Origin: Ulvibacterium sp965228935
GTDB taxonomy: Bacteria > Bacteroidota > Bacteroidia > Flavobacteriales > Flavobacteriaceae
Length of the DNA: 64,000 bases
NCBI RefSeq assembly: GCF_965228935.1
Contig: NZ_OZ245846.1
Coordinates: 5,818,140 to 5,882,139 of the forward strand
Direction of reading: 5' to 3'
Part shown: positions 1 through 8,707 of the stretch, one piece after another
Numbering within the stretch: the first letter of the stretch is position 1
How the letters are laid out: each line of letters opens with the position of its first letter
Notes under the pieces: model-generated
Seen by the model: only the letters and a program-made list of their open reading frames with translations
What the model was told of the DNA's origin: nothing
The model's database searches: none
Program-made: the position numbers and the translations under genes

Positions 1-297
1 CAGGAATAACGCAAAATTCTTTTCGATGTCCGCGAGGTCACTATTATCGAATTCAATTTGCCTATTGGATTTGTACCCTTTGTAAGGCATGGTAGTCCTC
101 CCGCGAAATACATAGAACACATTGGTAGCATCATCTGCAAAAAACTCATTGAAGGTATTAATGAGCCCATTTCCAAAACCGAAAAGGATTACGAAGATCA
201 GAATCCCCAAAGCAACCGTAAAGCCGGACAAAAAAGTCCGCAGCTTATTCTTTTGGATGGTCTCAAAAATCTCTTTCCAGTTATCCCTGCTAAACAT
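1..297 (-). CDS. ABC transporter permease, FtsX/MacB type (partial, C-terminus outside window)
   Basis: The 99 N-terminal residues of a MacB-like permease; the rest lies beyond base 1. The start reads MFSRDNWKEIFETIQKNKLR and is followed by a hydrophobic segment (about residues 21-42), then the start of the periplasmic domain. This N-terminus closely resembles those of the two full-length permeases at 2254-3513 and 3577-4821 (W-KEI/QEI, then R-TFL or R-TVL), so it is a third paralogue in the operon. The ATG overlaps the end of the upstream ATPase gene by 8 bases, indicating translational coupling. By family it would belong to a tripartite or lipoprotein/antimicrobial-export type ABC system; the substrate is unknown. 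Confidence 0.88.
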   Translation of the reverse strand, partial: MFSRDNWKEIFETIQKNKLRTFLSGFTVALGILIFVILFGFGNGLINTFNEFFADDATNVFYVFRGRTTMPYKGYKSNRQIEFDNSDLADIEKNFALFL

Positions 298-991
298 ATT
301 CAGAAGCTCTTACCTGCTTTACTTTTTCGTCCTTTACGATTATACCATCCTTTAAATGTACGATCCGCTTACACATATGTGCGATATCCTCTTCATGCGT
401 AACTACAAGAATGGTGTTACCTTGGTCGTTTATTTTCTGGATCAAATCCATAACCTCATAGGACGTAGTACTGTCCAATGCCCCTGTTGGTTCATCTGCC
501 AAAAGTACTTTGGGTTCGGCTGCCATGGCCCGAGCAATGGCCACCCGTTGCTTTTGACCTCCCGAAAGCTCATTGGGCAAGTGCGTGGCCCATTCCGTCA
601 ACCCTACTTGACCCAAGTATTTCAATGCCTTTTCCTGCCTCTCCTTTCTACCCATTTTCTGGTAGTACAGCGGCAGGGCGACATTTTCCATGGCATTTTT
701 GTAATTGATCAAATTGAAGGACTGAAACACAAAACCTAAAAACTTATTTCGATATTTGGCCGCTTTGGTCTCATTTAAGTCTTTTATGGGTACCCCGTCC
801 AAGGTATATTCCCCGGAATTTGCCTCATCCAACATGCCCAAAATATTGAGGAGTGTAGATTTTCCCGATCCGGAAGAGCCCATGATCGCCACCAGTTCCC
901 CTTCCTTTACCGAGAAATTAATCCCCTTTAGGACATGCAGGGAATTACTCCCCATTTTATAAGATTTATGAAGATCCTTGATTTCAATCAT
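290..991 (-). CDS. ABC transporter ATP-binding protein, MacB/LolD family
   Basis: A 233-residue cytoplasmic ATPase that would drive the neighbouring FtsX-type permeases. Visible motifs are Walker A GSSGSGKST (38-46), Q-loop Gln90, signature LSGGQ (142-146), Walker B LLADEP (163-168) and the switch His199. Length and motif spacing are normal for the LolD/MacB ATPase family, in which the ATPase is a separate protein. It is the only ATPase in a five-gene operon with three permeases, so it may serve more than one permease pair. The downstream permease begins within its last codons. The substrate cannot be told from sequence. Confidence 0.95.
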   Translation of the reverse strand: MIEIKDLHKSYKMGSNSLHVLKGINFSVKEGELVAIMGSSGSGKSTLLNILGMLDEANSGEYTLDGVPIKDLNETKAAKYRNKFLGFVFQSFNLINYKNAMENVALPLYYQKMGRKERQEKALKYLGQVGLTEWATHLPNELSGGQKQRVAIARAMAAEPKVLLADEPTGALDSTTSYEVMDLIQKINDQGNTILVVTHEEDIAHMCKRIVHLKDGIIVKDEKVKQVRASEYV

Positions 992-1095
992 GGTGGTTAT
1001 ATTAGTGAATTTTAAGTGGAAAGTGTCTCACCGATAATGAGACTGGCAAGTTGTTAAAATGTTACAAGATGGGTTCCAAATATTATGTTAAAAAA

Positions 1096-2208
1096 CTAGT
1101 TTACGCCCTCGTCCGGCTCCACTTTGTTCCAAACCTTGATCTTATCATTTTCAGCGATACCGGACTTGACCTCAACAAAGATTCCATCACTAATTCCGAG
1201 TTCAATATCCTTACGTTCAAATTTTTGGTCTCCATTTTCTATCTCAACGAAAGGCTTTTTGGTCTTATCGTCAAACTGTACCAAAGCTTCCTTAATGGCC
1301 AACACGCTATCTGCACGGCCTAAGATTATAGAAGCGTTGGCGCTCAATCCAGCCCTTATGAATATGGTATCCTGTTTTTTCAACGTACCCTTGATCTCAA
1401 ACTGAATAGCACCATTCTCCTCATTACCCTTTGGTGCGATGTAATCCAACACGGCATCAAAAACGGTATTTTCAATGGCCCCAACGGTAATTTCCAAAGG
1501 AAGGTCCTCTTTGATCTTACCGACTTCCGACTCATCCACCTTTCCCTCAAAAATCATTTTTTCCACATCCGCCACGGCGGCTATGGTGGTACCCTCATTA
1601 AAATTGTTACTCTCTATGACCTGGTTTCCCACTTCCACAGGAACCTCTAGGACCATACCACTTACCGTAGATCGAATTTGGGTATTCGCCACATTGCCAT
1701 ACCCCCTTGAAGTACCGGTCTTAATGATATCGTAATCCTTATTGGCCGCAGCATAGGACTGTTTGGCCTGGTCGTGGGCAACCTCCGCCCGCTCCAGATC
1801 CACTTTGGAGATTACCCCCTTATCAAAAAGACTCTTTTGACGTGTAAGATTTCGAATTTGGTCATCCAAGGCAATTTTGGCCGCGTCAATTGCATTTCTT
1901 GCGTTGTTCAGGGCGTTTAAGTTAGGAACTACCTTAATGCGTGCCAAGAGATCTCCGGACTTCACATAATCTCCCCCTTCCACAAAAATCTCTTCGATAA
2001 CCCCGGAAATATTCGGTTTTATCAATACTTCCTCCAAGGGAAGAATGCTTCCCGTTGCAACGGCCTTCTTAATGATATTCTGTTTGGAAGGCTCCGCAGT
2101 TTCATAGACAATGGGATCCTCAGCGTTTTTTTGATATAAATAATACATGGATCCCCCAAATGTGATGGCTATGAGCAATAAGATGATTATGGTAACCGAT
2201 TTTTTCAT
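1096..2208 (-). CDS. Efflux periplasmic adaptor subunit, MacA/HlyD family
   Basis: A 370-residue membrane-fusion protein. An N-terminal membrane anchor (about residues 4-24) is followed by a split lipoyl/barrel-sandwich domain, a helical hairpin with many Ala/Asp/Lys residues (about 110-165) and beta-barrel domains. Such adaptors bridge an inner-membrane ABC permease to an outer-membrane channel. It lies between the permeases (2254-4821) and the ATPase (290-991), an arrangement typical of MacAB-type exporters. No TolC-like gene lies in the window. The substrate is unknown. Confidence 0.93.
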   Translation of the reverse strand: MKKSVTIIILLLIAITFGGSMYYLYQKNAEDPIVYETAEPSKQNIIKKAVATGSILPLEEVLIKPNISGVIEEIFVEGGDYVKSGDLLARIKVVPNLNALNNARNAIDAAKIALDDQIRNLTRQKSLFDKGVISKVDLERAEVAHDQAKQSYAAANKDYDIIKTGTSRGYGNVANTQIRSTVSGMVLEVPVEVGNQVIESNNFNEGTTIAAVADVEKMIFEGKVDESEVGKIKEDLPLEITVGAIENTVFDAVLDYIAPKGNEENGAIQFEIKGTLKKQDTIFIRAGLSANASIILGRADSVLAIKEALVQFDDKTKKPFVEIENGDQKFERKDIELGISDGIFVEVKSGIAENDKIKVWNKVEPDEGVN

Positions 2209-2253
2209 TTCCTGTCTCGTTTTGGTTTTATGATTTGATTGATGTTTCTATTT

Positions 2254-3513
2254 TTATTCCGTTCTCAATGCGTCTATAGGTCTTACCTTAATGGCACTCT
2301 GGGCCGGGATAAAGCCAGCCAAGAGACCGGATATGATCAATATGACCATGGCGCCTACCACCACGCCAAGGCTTACGCTGGGATTAAGGAACATATCTAC
2401 GGGCCCATTGGCATCCAGCAGTGCATTGACCCCATAAATGAACAATGCCCCAAAGCTAATTCCCGCCATCCCGGAAATCAAGGTAAGAAAAATGGACTCC
2501 ATCAATATTTGTTTTTTAATGGACCATGGATCCTCACCCAAGGCCCTGCGTATACCAATTTCCTTGGTCCGTTCCTTGACCACGATCAACATTATGTTAC
2601 TTACTCCGATAATACCGGAGAGCAATACCAAGATTCCGACAAAATAAGCGATGAATCCCATGGCCCCAAAAAGGCTCTCTACCCTATTGTATTGCTCATA
2701 GAGATCAAAATAGCCAATGGCCCTATCATCCTCCGGATGTACTTTACGCTTCTCCTTTACCGTGCTTATAATACTTTCCTTCAAATTGGAAATGGAGTGA
2801 CCATCATGCGCGGTTATGGCCATCCACCCTACATCATTACCTCGGTTAAAGGCTTGTGAAAAAGTGGTAAAAGGGACAAATATCTCCTTTTGGCCTTCTT
2901 CGCCGTCTCCATCATTGCTATTTTTTTTGTAGGTACCCACTACCATAAAATTTACACCTTGGATTTTAATATAGGTTCCGAGCACCTCTTCATCCTTTTC
3001 GTACAAGTCATTCTTTACCCCATTTCCAATTATGGCTATTTTCCGTTTCTCCCGGATATCATTCTGGTTTAGAAACCGACCTGATGTAACGGTCATGGGA
3101 TCCTGATTTATAATTTCCGGATAGTCCCCATATACATTGTATGCTCCGGTCTTAAGTCCTCTTATCACATTACTCCCCCCCCTAAAACCGCTTAATCGAT
3201 TCCTTGGCGAAATAAACCTGAGATGGGGGATATTGTCCTTGAGCGTTTGTACGTCCTCAATCTTAAATTCGAAACTTCTCCCTTTTGGAAGACCTTGATA
3301 CGATTTAGTGGTACTGCGGGTCCACATGAACATGGTATTTGTAGCGATATCCCCAAAATCCGCCTTTATTCCATTCTCTAGACCTTTGCCCGCCGCCAAA
3401 AGGATAATGAGGATCAAGATACCCCAGAATACACCAAAAGCGGTGAGTACGGTCCTGAACCAATTACTGGTGAGTACCTCCAAAATTTCTTTCCAACGAT
3501 CCCTGTTAAACAT
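2254..3513 (-). CDS. ABC transporter permease, MacB/FtsX family
   Basis: A 419-residue inner-membrane permease with one N-terminal transmembrane helix (about 20-42), a large periplasmic MacB-PCD domain (about 45-270) and three C-terminal helices of the FtsX domain. The FtsX core contains GVSNIMLIVVKERTKEIGIR, a hallmark of the family. The C-terminus IDALRTE is also typical. It is in an operon with a second permease upstream (64-base gap) and the adaptor downstream (45 bases). Together the two full permeases could form a heterodimer. Confidence 0.95.
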   Translation of the reverse strand: MFNRDRWKEILEVLTSNWFRTVLTAFGVFWGILILIILLAAGKGLENGIKADFGDIATNTMFMWTRSTTKSYQGLPKGRSFEFKIEDVQTLKDNIPHLRFISPRNRLSGFRGGSNVIRGLKTGAYNVYGDYPEIINQDPMTVTSGRFLNQNDIREKRKIAIIGNGVKNDLYEKDEEVLGTYIKIQGVNFMVVGTYKKNSNDGDGEEGQKEIFVPFTTFSQAFNRGNDVGWMAITAHDGHSISNLKESIISTVKEKRKVHPEDDRAIGYFDLYEQYNRVESLFGAMGFIAYFVGILVLLSGIIGVSNIMLIVVKERTKEIGIRRALGEDPWSIKKQILMESIFLTLISGMAGISFGALFIYGVNALLDANGPVDMFLNPSVSLGVVVGAMVILIISGLLAGFIPAQSAIKVRPIDALRTE

Positions 3514-3576
3514 GGTTCACTCTGTAAAATTCCAAAACTCAAATTCCAAAACCCAAGTTTTGCGCTTTATGGTAGT
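3514..3576 (-). repeat. Short direct repeat between two permease genes
   Basis: The gap holds two copies of AAATTCCAAAAC (3527-3538 and 3541-3552), 14 bases apart. They are A/T-rich and noncoding. I can assign no function. A comparable pair of imperfect repeats occurs upstream of ruvA. Confidence 0.5.
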
Positions 3577-4821
3577 TTATTCGTCCTTCAAAGCCTCTAC
3601 CACATGTACCTTTGCCGCGCGCCAAGCCGGAAAAAAACCTGCAAGGGTACCTGCAAAAATCAGTACAAAGACAGTGGCCAACGCCACATTAAAATTTACG
3701 GATGGGTTCATAATGTAATCTACTTCTATATGGGGGCCTACAAGTTCCAAGAGCCCCATGCTAAAAATTAGACCGGCAAAGCCGGAGATGGCCGTAACAA
3801 AAATGGATTCATGAAGAATCATACCCACTATGGACCAAGGTTTGGCTCCAAGGGCCTTTCGTATTCCTATTTCCCTTGTCCGCTCCTTGACCACGATAAG
3901 CATAATATTGCTTACCCCGACCACACCGGCAATAATGGTACAAACTCCAACAAACCAAAAAAAGAACTTGATATTCCCTGTAAGTCCGTAATAACGTTTT
4001 GCCTCCTCCAGGGCACTCCATACATGGATGGCGCTAGTATCGTCCGGAGCAACGGTATGTGCCTGTTGCAAGTAGGACTTCAAATCGTTTTTGAACTTCA
4101 CGGCCCGGGCAGCGGCCTCGTCAAAGTTTTCCATGGGCGGGACGGTATAGGCCAAATTGCTTACCCTATCCGATCCATTAAAAACTCTTTGGGCGGTAGT
4201 AATTGGAATATAGATGACTTCTTCCTCGCGTTCTTCCTGCTCTCCAAAAAAACCGATAATCTTAAAGGGAATACCGGATATGTTCAAATACTCCCCTAAA
4301 GGGTTATCCACATTTTTGAAAACATCCTTCTTGATCTTATTGCCTAGAACGGCCACCTTTGCCGTACCTATTTCATCGCTGTAATTGACAAAGCGGCCCT
4401 CCGACATCTTGGCATTATCGATTTGTTGAAACTGATAGGAGACTCCCTGGACACTATAGACCAAGACTTCTTCCTTGTAGTTCACCGAGATATCCTGAAC
4501 AAATATACGGGGCGATTTATACTCTATATCATCACTGAAAAGGGATACGCTATTCTCATAATTCTCATTGCGAAATTGTATTCTCCTACCTGGGTTGAGT
4601 CCTTTGTATTCCTTGGCGGTAACCCCGGGCCATACCCAAACACTCGTAGCCGCATCCTGCTGAAATTCATGGGCAACACCATTTTGCATGCCTTGTCCAA
4701 ACCCCAGTAAGATTACCAAGATAAATATGCCGGAAGCAACGGAAAGTCCAGTAAGGAACGTTCGCAATTTGTTTTTGCGAATGGTATCAAAAATTTCCTG
4801 CCATCTTTCGATATCAAACAT
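3577..4821 (-). CDS. ABC transporter permease, MacB/FtsX family (first gene of operon)
   Basis: A 414-residue paralogue of the permease at 2254-3513. It has an N-terminal membrane helix (about 20-42), a periplasmic MacB-PCD domain and a C-terminal FtsX domain with GVSNIMLIVVKERTREIGIR and three helices, ending VVEALKDE. It is the first gene of the five-gene exporter operon, whose promoter must lie in 4822-4938. I found no convincing TAnnTTTG element there. Three related permeases with one ATPase and one adaptor suggest duplication inside the operon. Confidence 0.95.
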   Translation of the reverse strand: MFDIERWQEIFDTIRKNKLRTFLTGLSVASGIFILVILLGFGQGMQNGVAHEFQQDAATSVWVWPGVTAKEYKGLNPGRRIQFRNENYENSVSLFSDDIEYKSPRIFVQDISVNYKEEVLVYSVQGVSYQFQQIDNAKMSEGRFVNYSDEIGTAKVAVLGNKIKKDVFKNVDNPLGEYLNISGIPFKIIGFFGEQEEREEEVIYIPITTAQRVFNGSDRVSNLAYTVPPMENFDEAAARAVKFKNDLKSYLQQAHTVAPDDTSAIHVWSALEEAKRYYGLTGNIKFFFWFVGVCTIIAGVVGVSNIMLIVVKERTREIGIRKALGAKPWSIVGMILHESIFVTAISGFAGLIFSMGLLELVGPHIEVDYIMNPSVNFNVALATVFVLIFAGTLAGFFPAWRAAKVHVVEALKDE

Positions 4822-4938
4822 TCGGTCGGTTTTTGATTGACGCGTGCAATCCGCAATACTGCACTTTAATAAGACTTCCGGAACATGCCTTTGTTACAGT
4901 TCGGTTCTTAAAAATATGTTAAAACTAGATAACGAGGC

Positions 4939-5250
4939 CTACCCCTTCATTTTCCTGTACACAAAGTAAAATAGGACTCCTACAAGTACATAGGGTATGG
5001 CCATTAGATATACTATACCATTGTTTATCCCTTCGGCCGTACTTCTATTGCCTTCACTTTCCAGAACAGCCCTGCACATAGCGCATTGGGCCTCGGCGGA
5101 CGACGAAAAAACAAGAAGGCACCCCAAAAACAAGATCAACCCCTTACGATTGTAAGTCAACCTCGAAATATCACATACTTGTCCTTTCACTGTATCTACC
5201 GTGTAGAAGACAAAATTGACAAAGATCGACTTTTTCCTATTAGTGTGCAT
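4939..5250 (-). CDS. Small membrane protein of the oxidase assembly cluster, unknown function
   Basis: The reading frame has 103 residues, but the N-terminal 30 or so look unlike coding sequence. A hydrophobic signal-like stretch begins at GLILFLGCLLVF, followed by AEAQCAMCRAVLES with a CxxC pair, and a second membrane helix near the C-terminus. A TTG start near residue 31 is plausible and would give about 73 residues. From the ATG, the gene overlaps the stop of the DUF420 gene by 11 bases. Its position downstream of SCO and DUF420 genes suggests a role in cytochrome oxidase biogenesis, with the CxxC as a possible metal or thiol site. This role is inferred, not shown. Confidence 0.7.
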   Translation of the reverse strand: MHTNRKKSIFVNFVFYTVDTVKGQVCDISRLTYNRKGLILFLGCLLVFSSSAEAQCAMCRAVLESEGNRSTAEGINNGIVYLMAIPYVLVGVLFYFVYRKMKG

Positions 5251-5773
5251 AGTAAGGTGAAATCATGATATAAACGACGACTCCGGTAACCGCTACATAT
5301 AACCATATCGGAAAGGTAATCTTGGCCAATTTCCGATGTGCCTCGAATTTACCAAGGTATGCCCTGGCATAGGTCTTCAGTACCAACGGGATTATTAAAA
5401 TGGACAATATAATATGTGTAATCAAAATAAAATAGTACACATACTTGATGTTTCCTTCTCCTCCGAAGGGTGTGGATTCCGAGGTCATATGATATGCGAT
5501 GTACATCAACAAAAACATAACGGATAGCACAATGCAGACGTTCATTACATTTTGGTGCAACTTTCGCTTTCCTTGCTTAATGGCCCACACCGCCAAAATC
5601 AGCAAAAGTGCCGTTACACCGTTAATAGTGGCATAGATGGGGGGCAAAAAGGTCAACGGCTCCACATTGGGCAATTTTACACGAAACAAAATAGCGACCA
5701 CAACAGGTACCAAAATGGACACTGCTGTGATCACCCTATTAAATCTTTTCTCCCTAAGCTCCATGGTCTCCAT
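5240..5773 (-). CDS. DUF420 family membrane protein
   Basis: A 177-residue polytopic membrane protein with about five hydrophobic helices. It matches the DUF420 family, commonly encoded beside caa3/aa3 oxidase and SCO genes and thought to assist oxidase assembly (YozB/CtaM-like). His residues in hydrophobic segments (for example AYHMTSES and ITHIILS) could bind copper or heme, but that is speculative. It starts immediately next to the SCO stop codon (the stop occupies 5774-5776), so the two are probably translationally coupled. Confidence 0.88.
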   Translation of the reverse strand: METMELREKRFNRVITAVSILVPVVVAILFRVKLPNVEPLTFLPPIYATINGVTALLLILAVWAIKQGKRKLHQNVMNVCIVLSVMFLLMYIAYHMTSESTPFGGEGNIKYVYYFILITHIILSILIIPLVLKTYARAYLGKFEAHRKLAKITFPIWLYVAVTGVVVYIMISPYYAH

Positions 5774-6484
5774 TTATTCTTCCTTCAACAATTCTTTAAT
5801 ATCCTCTTTTAGTATACTTATCTGTTCTTTTTCACCCGCACTGTTCTCTTCCTGTATCTCGGTTACGGTGCCCCTGTAATAGATTATCGGGTTGTTTGCG
5901 GCATCCCTTCGGGAGCGGAAATATCCATTTTTGTCAATGAGGGCAAACATACCAGAGTGTTCAAAACCGCCCGGGGCTTCCTCGTCTTCATTGGCCACCA
6001 TATAGAATCCGTTTTGGGCCAAACTGTAAATCGAGTCCCTGTTACCGGTCAATAAATGCCAATCGATGTCCGTAATGTTATTTTTCTCCGCGTATTCCTT
6101 TAAAATCCGAGGGGTGTCATAACGCGGATTGATGGTAAAGGAAACAACGCCAAAATCCTCGGAATCCTTAAACGTATTCTGGAGTTCCACCAAATTTTTG
6201 GTCATTATCGGACAGATGGTCGGGCAGGTGGTAAAAAAGAATTCAGCCACGTACACTTTGCCCAGATAATCCTTGTCCGTAATCAAAAGGCTGTCCTGAT
6301 TGATGAAAGAAAACGAGGGCACCTTCCTTTTGTGGCCATTGACCTCAATAAAGGCCAATCTACTCATTCTGTCGCTTTGAACGATTTCCCCACTCTGTAC
6401 CCGATCCACTATCTTGGGGACAAAGATTATCCCAAAAATCAGGATTACAAAGGATACCCAGATATAGGTGTACTTCTTACGCAT
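5774..6484 (-). CDS. SCO1/SenC family copper chaperone
   Basis: A 236-residue membrane-anchored thioredoxin-fold protein. One N-terminal helix (about 6-24) is followed by the copper-binding CxxxC motif FFTTCPTICPIM (Cys87 and Cys91) and the distal ligand His176 in GGFEHSGMF. SCO proteins deliver copper to the CuA site of oxidase subunit II. Subunit II lies at 36776-37900, so its partner is in this window. The start shares one base with the stop of the preceding gene. All three metal ligands are present, so it should be active. Confidence 0.95.
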   Translation of the reverse strand: MRKKYTYIWVSFVILIFGIIFVPKIVDRVQSGEIVQSDRMSRLAFIEVNGHKRKVPSFSFINQDSLLITDKDYLGKVYVAEFFFTTCPTICPIMTKNLVELQNTFKDSEDFGVVSFTINPRYDTPRILKEYAEKNNITDIDWHLLTGNRDSIYSLAQNGFYMVANEDEEAPGGFEHSGMFALIDKNGYFRSRRDAANNPIIYYRGTVTEIQEENSAGEKEQISILKEDIKELLKEE

Positions 6485-7116
6485 TATTTGTCCCTGTTGG
6501 AATTGTTTTTCTTTAGGGCCATACGATATTCAGCCAAGATTATTTTTACATCATCTTCCATCTTGTTGTTCAAATCGGCCACTGAAGTGGCATCAAAACC
6601 ATATTTTAGGCCCTCATCATCATCGTTTGTCCTACCCCGTAAATTGCCGTCCTTATCTATTATAAAGACATAAGGGGTAGACAAATTTTCATCCAAGGAC
6701 AAATTGGTCTGCAAGCCTTTGAAAAAATTCTGTATTTCATTCTCCTCAACATGGACAAAATTCCATTTCCCTATATCCGACAAACCACCTAATTCCTTTT
6801 TTAACTCCGAAACCTTTTCTTCCGTACCCTTGGGCATGACCATTAGGAACTGGAAATCCTTAAACTCGTAAAATCGTTTGTATATTTTTTGATTGAGATT
6901 GAAGGCATTCCCTTTTTTGAGCTCAATATCCCTTCCCAAAAAACCTAAAATGGTAATCTTTCCTTTTAAGGAAACATCGTTATAGGCAGGTGGTAAATCG
7001 GATATGTTTTCGGTTAATGTGGGCAGTTTCCCAAAATTGGTTACGCCAGAGGCAAAAAACAGATATACTACTATAGGCAATACAAACAAAACGGTGAGTA
7101 CAAATGTCTTTTTCAT
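6484..7116 (-). CDS. Membrane-anchored thioredoxin-like protein without cysteines
   Basis: A 210-residue protein with one N-terminal anchor (about 5-24) and a soluble domain. Its pattern ITILGFLG, then FLMVMPKG, then STPYVFIIDKDGNLRGR resembles the beta strands and cis-Pro loop of the thioredoxin fold. The whole sequence contains no cysteine, so it cannot act as a thiol oxidoreductase or bind copper as SCO does. It lies directly upstream of the SCO gene in the oxidase assembly operon, possibly as a non-catalytic partner. A strong terminator-like hairpin separates it from the subunit IV gene upstream. Function unknown. Confidence 0.82.
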   Translation of the reverse strand: MKKTFVLTVLFVLPIVVYLFFASGVTNFGKLPTLTENISDLPPAYNDVSLKGKITILGFLGRDIELKKGNAFNLNQKIYKRFYEFKDFQFLMVMPKGTEEKVSELKKELGGLSDIGKWNFVHVEENEIQNFFKGLQTNLSLDENLSTPYVFIIDKDGNLRGRTNDDDEGLKYGFDATSVADLNNKMEDDVKIILAEYRMALKKNNSNRDK

Positions 7117-7144
7117 AGCTCCTCGGACGTATACAAAAATAAAA

Positions 7145-7168
7145 AAAGACGGTATGTAAACCGTCTTT
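7145..7168 (-). terminator. Intrinsic terminator after oxidase subunit IV gene
   Basis: On the minus strand AAAGACGGT (7168-7160) pairs with ACCGTCTTT (7153-7145) around a 6-base loop and is followed by a run of seven T. It sits between the subunit IV gene and the Cys-less thioredoxin-like gene, inside what otherwise looks like one operon. Confidence 0.8.
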
Positions 7169-7187
7169 CAAAGTTGTTAATTCTACG

Positions 7188-7571
7188 TTAGAAATTCCAT
7201 TTCACATAGCCATCCTTAAACACATTGTAAATGTAGTCCGCTTCAAATAAAAGAATAAAAATCAAATAGGCCACCAAAAAAATAGGCGTCCAGACTATGG
7301 CCCTCCGCAATGCACTTTTCTCGTCACGAAGGTGCATGAAATCCCAAGCAATATAATAGGCCTTTACCAAGGTGAGGATAATGAATATCCAGTTCAGGAG
7401 CTTCATTCCCAGAAAGTAATTGTCCGTCAATGCCGCAGGTTTGGTAATCCCCAATCCCACTTCCACCGCCGTAACAACGGTTAAAAAGGCCAAAACACCC
7501 CATATTTTTTGGGTGTTGGATTTGAACTTTAGAAGTCCCCTAAAAATTTCAAGCTTATGTTCGTGTGCCAT
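7188..7571 (-). CDS. Cytochrome c oxidase subunit IV-like protein
   Basis: A 127-residue membrane protein with about three helices and a charged N-terminus (MAHEHKLEIFRG). The segment AYYIAWDFMHLRDEKSALR matches the subunit IV / prokaryotic cytochrome c oxidase IV family (CtaF/CoxD type). It would be a structural subunit of the aa3 oxidase whose subunits I and II are at 34908-37900. It follows the larger subunit III gene by 67 bases and is followed by a terminator hairpin. Confidence 0.9.
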   Translation of the reverse strand: MAHEHKLEIFRGLLKFKSNTQKIWGVLAFLTVVTAVEVGLGITKPAALTDNYFLGMKLLNWIFIILTLVKAYYIAWDFMHLRDEKSALRRAIVWTPIFLVAYLIFILLFEADYIYNVFKDGYVKWNF

Positions 7572-7638
7572 GTTTTAATTTGTCTTGTTTTCGACATAGT
7601 AGAACTTCCCTTTGTATGTAGGGAAAATCCAAAGACGA

Positions 7639-8613
7639 TTATACCAAATAGAAAAAAGTAAATACAAATACCCAGACCAAATCTACAAAGTGCCAATATA
7701 GACCCACTTTCTCTACCATTTCATAATGTCCACGTCGCTCATAGGTACCTAATATTACATTAAAGAATATGATAATATTGATCACTACCCCGGAGAAGAC
7801 GTGGAAGCCATGGAAGCCGGTTATAAAGAAAAAGAAGTCCGCAAACAATCGGCTACCGTATTCGTTGTGGATAAGATTTGCTCCTTCCACCACTTGGGTC
7901 GCATCATTAAGTTTCATTAATGATTGTTGCCTATCCAGCACTACCTTTTCACCTTCCTCGTTTATAGTCTCCGTTCTCACCAAAATATTGGGGCTGGCCT
8001 TAAACCCTTCGATAACCTCATTTACATTAAAACTGGGCATATAGCCTTCATTGTAGAACCAAACGCCATTTTCCCTTTCATGCTCTAGGCGCTCATCCGG
8101 GATGGTCTTGGCAAAATCCGCCAATGCCGCCCTTTCCCCGGTATCGGCGTTTACAAATTGCAAAATCCTTCCACCCTTGGTTTCGAGGGCACCAAAATCG
8201 CCTTTAATGAAAGTAGCCCACTCCCATGCCTGGGAGCCCACAAATATGGCACCTCCTATTATGGTAAGGAACAAATACCAGATTACGGAATTTTGCTTCA
8301 TTCGATGACCGGCATCAACGGCAAGTACCATAGTTACCGAGGACATAATCAATATAAAGGTCATAAAGGCCACGTAGTACATAGGATAGTTCCCATGGAA
8401 GAAGGGAACGTGTGTAAAAACCTCATCCGCAATAGGCCATGTTTCTATGAACTTAAATCTTGAAAACCCGTAAGAGGCCAAAAAACCTGAAAAGGTCAAG
8501 GCATCGGAAACGAGGAAGAACCACATCATCAATTTGCCATAACTGGCATTGAGGGGCCTGTTGCCCCCTCCCCAAACATTTTCTTCCGAAGCCGTAGTAA
8601 CCGTAGAATCCAT
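7639..8613 (-). CDS. Cytochrome c oxidase subunit III with a large hydrophilic insertion
   Basis: A 324-residue heme-copper oxidase subunit III. Family marks are LMMWFFLVSDALTFSGFL (about 28-46), AFVGSQAWEW-type helix at 121-137, FFITGFHGFHVFSG (262-275) and YWHFVDLVWVFVF (306-318). Between the helix ending near 137 and the conserved NEYGS at 250 there are about 110 mostly hydrophilic residues, where typical subunit III proteins have about 20. The insertion includes INEEGEKVVLDRQQSLMKLN. It lies directly downstream of a second, shorter subunit III gene. Both are probably built into, or alternate in, the same oxidase. Confidence 0.93.
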   Translation of the reverse strand: MDSTVTTASEENVWGGGNRPLNASYGKLMMWFFLVSDALTFSGFLASYGFSRFKFIETWPIADEVFTHVPFFHGNYPMYYVAFMTFILIMSSVTMVLAVDAGHRMKQNSVIWYLFLTIIGGAIFVGSQAWEWATFIKGDFGALETKGGRILQFVNADTGERAALADFAKTIPDERLEHERENGVWFYNEGYMPSFNVNEVIEGFKASPNILVRTETINEEGEKVVLDRQQSLMKLNDATQVVEGANLIHNEYGSRLFADFFFFITGFHGFHVFSGVVINIIIFFNVILGTYERRGHYEMVEKVGLYWHFVDLVWVFVFTFFYLV

Positions 8614-8707
8614 AAAATCTTAAAGTCTGATTAGAATTGGCACAAATTTATAGTTTTCTTCTTTTAAACGAAAGCGGATTTCAACGAAAAGCCCGCATAT
8701 TTTTTGA

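Noticed and set aside
2239..2859. A 206-residue plus-strand frame opposite the MacB-like permease.
   Set aside because: It lies entirely antisense to a strongly supported gene, has no family pattern and no start signal; a shadow frame.
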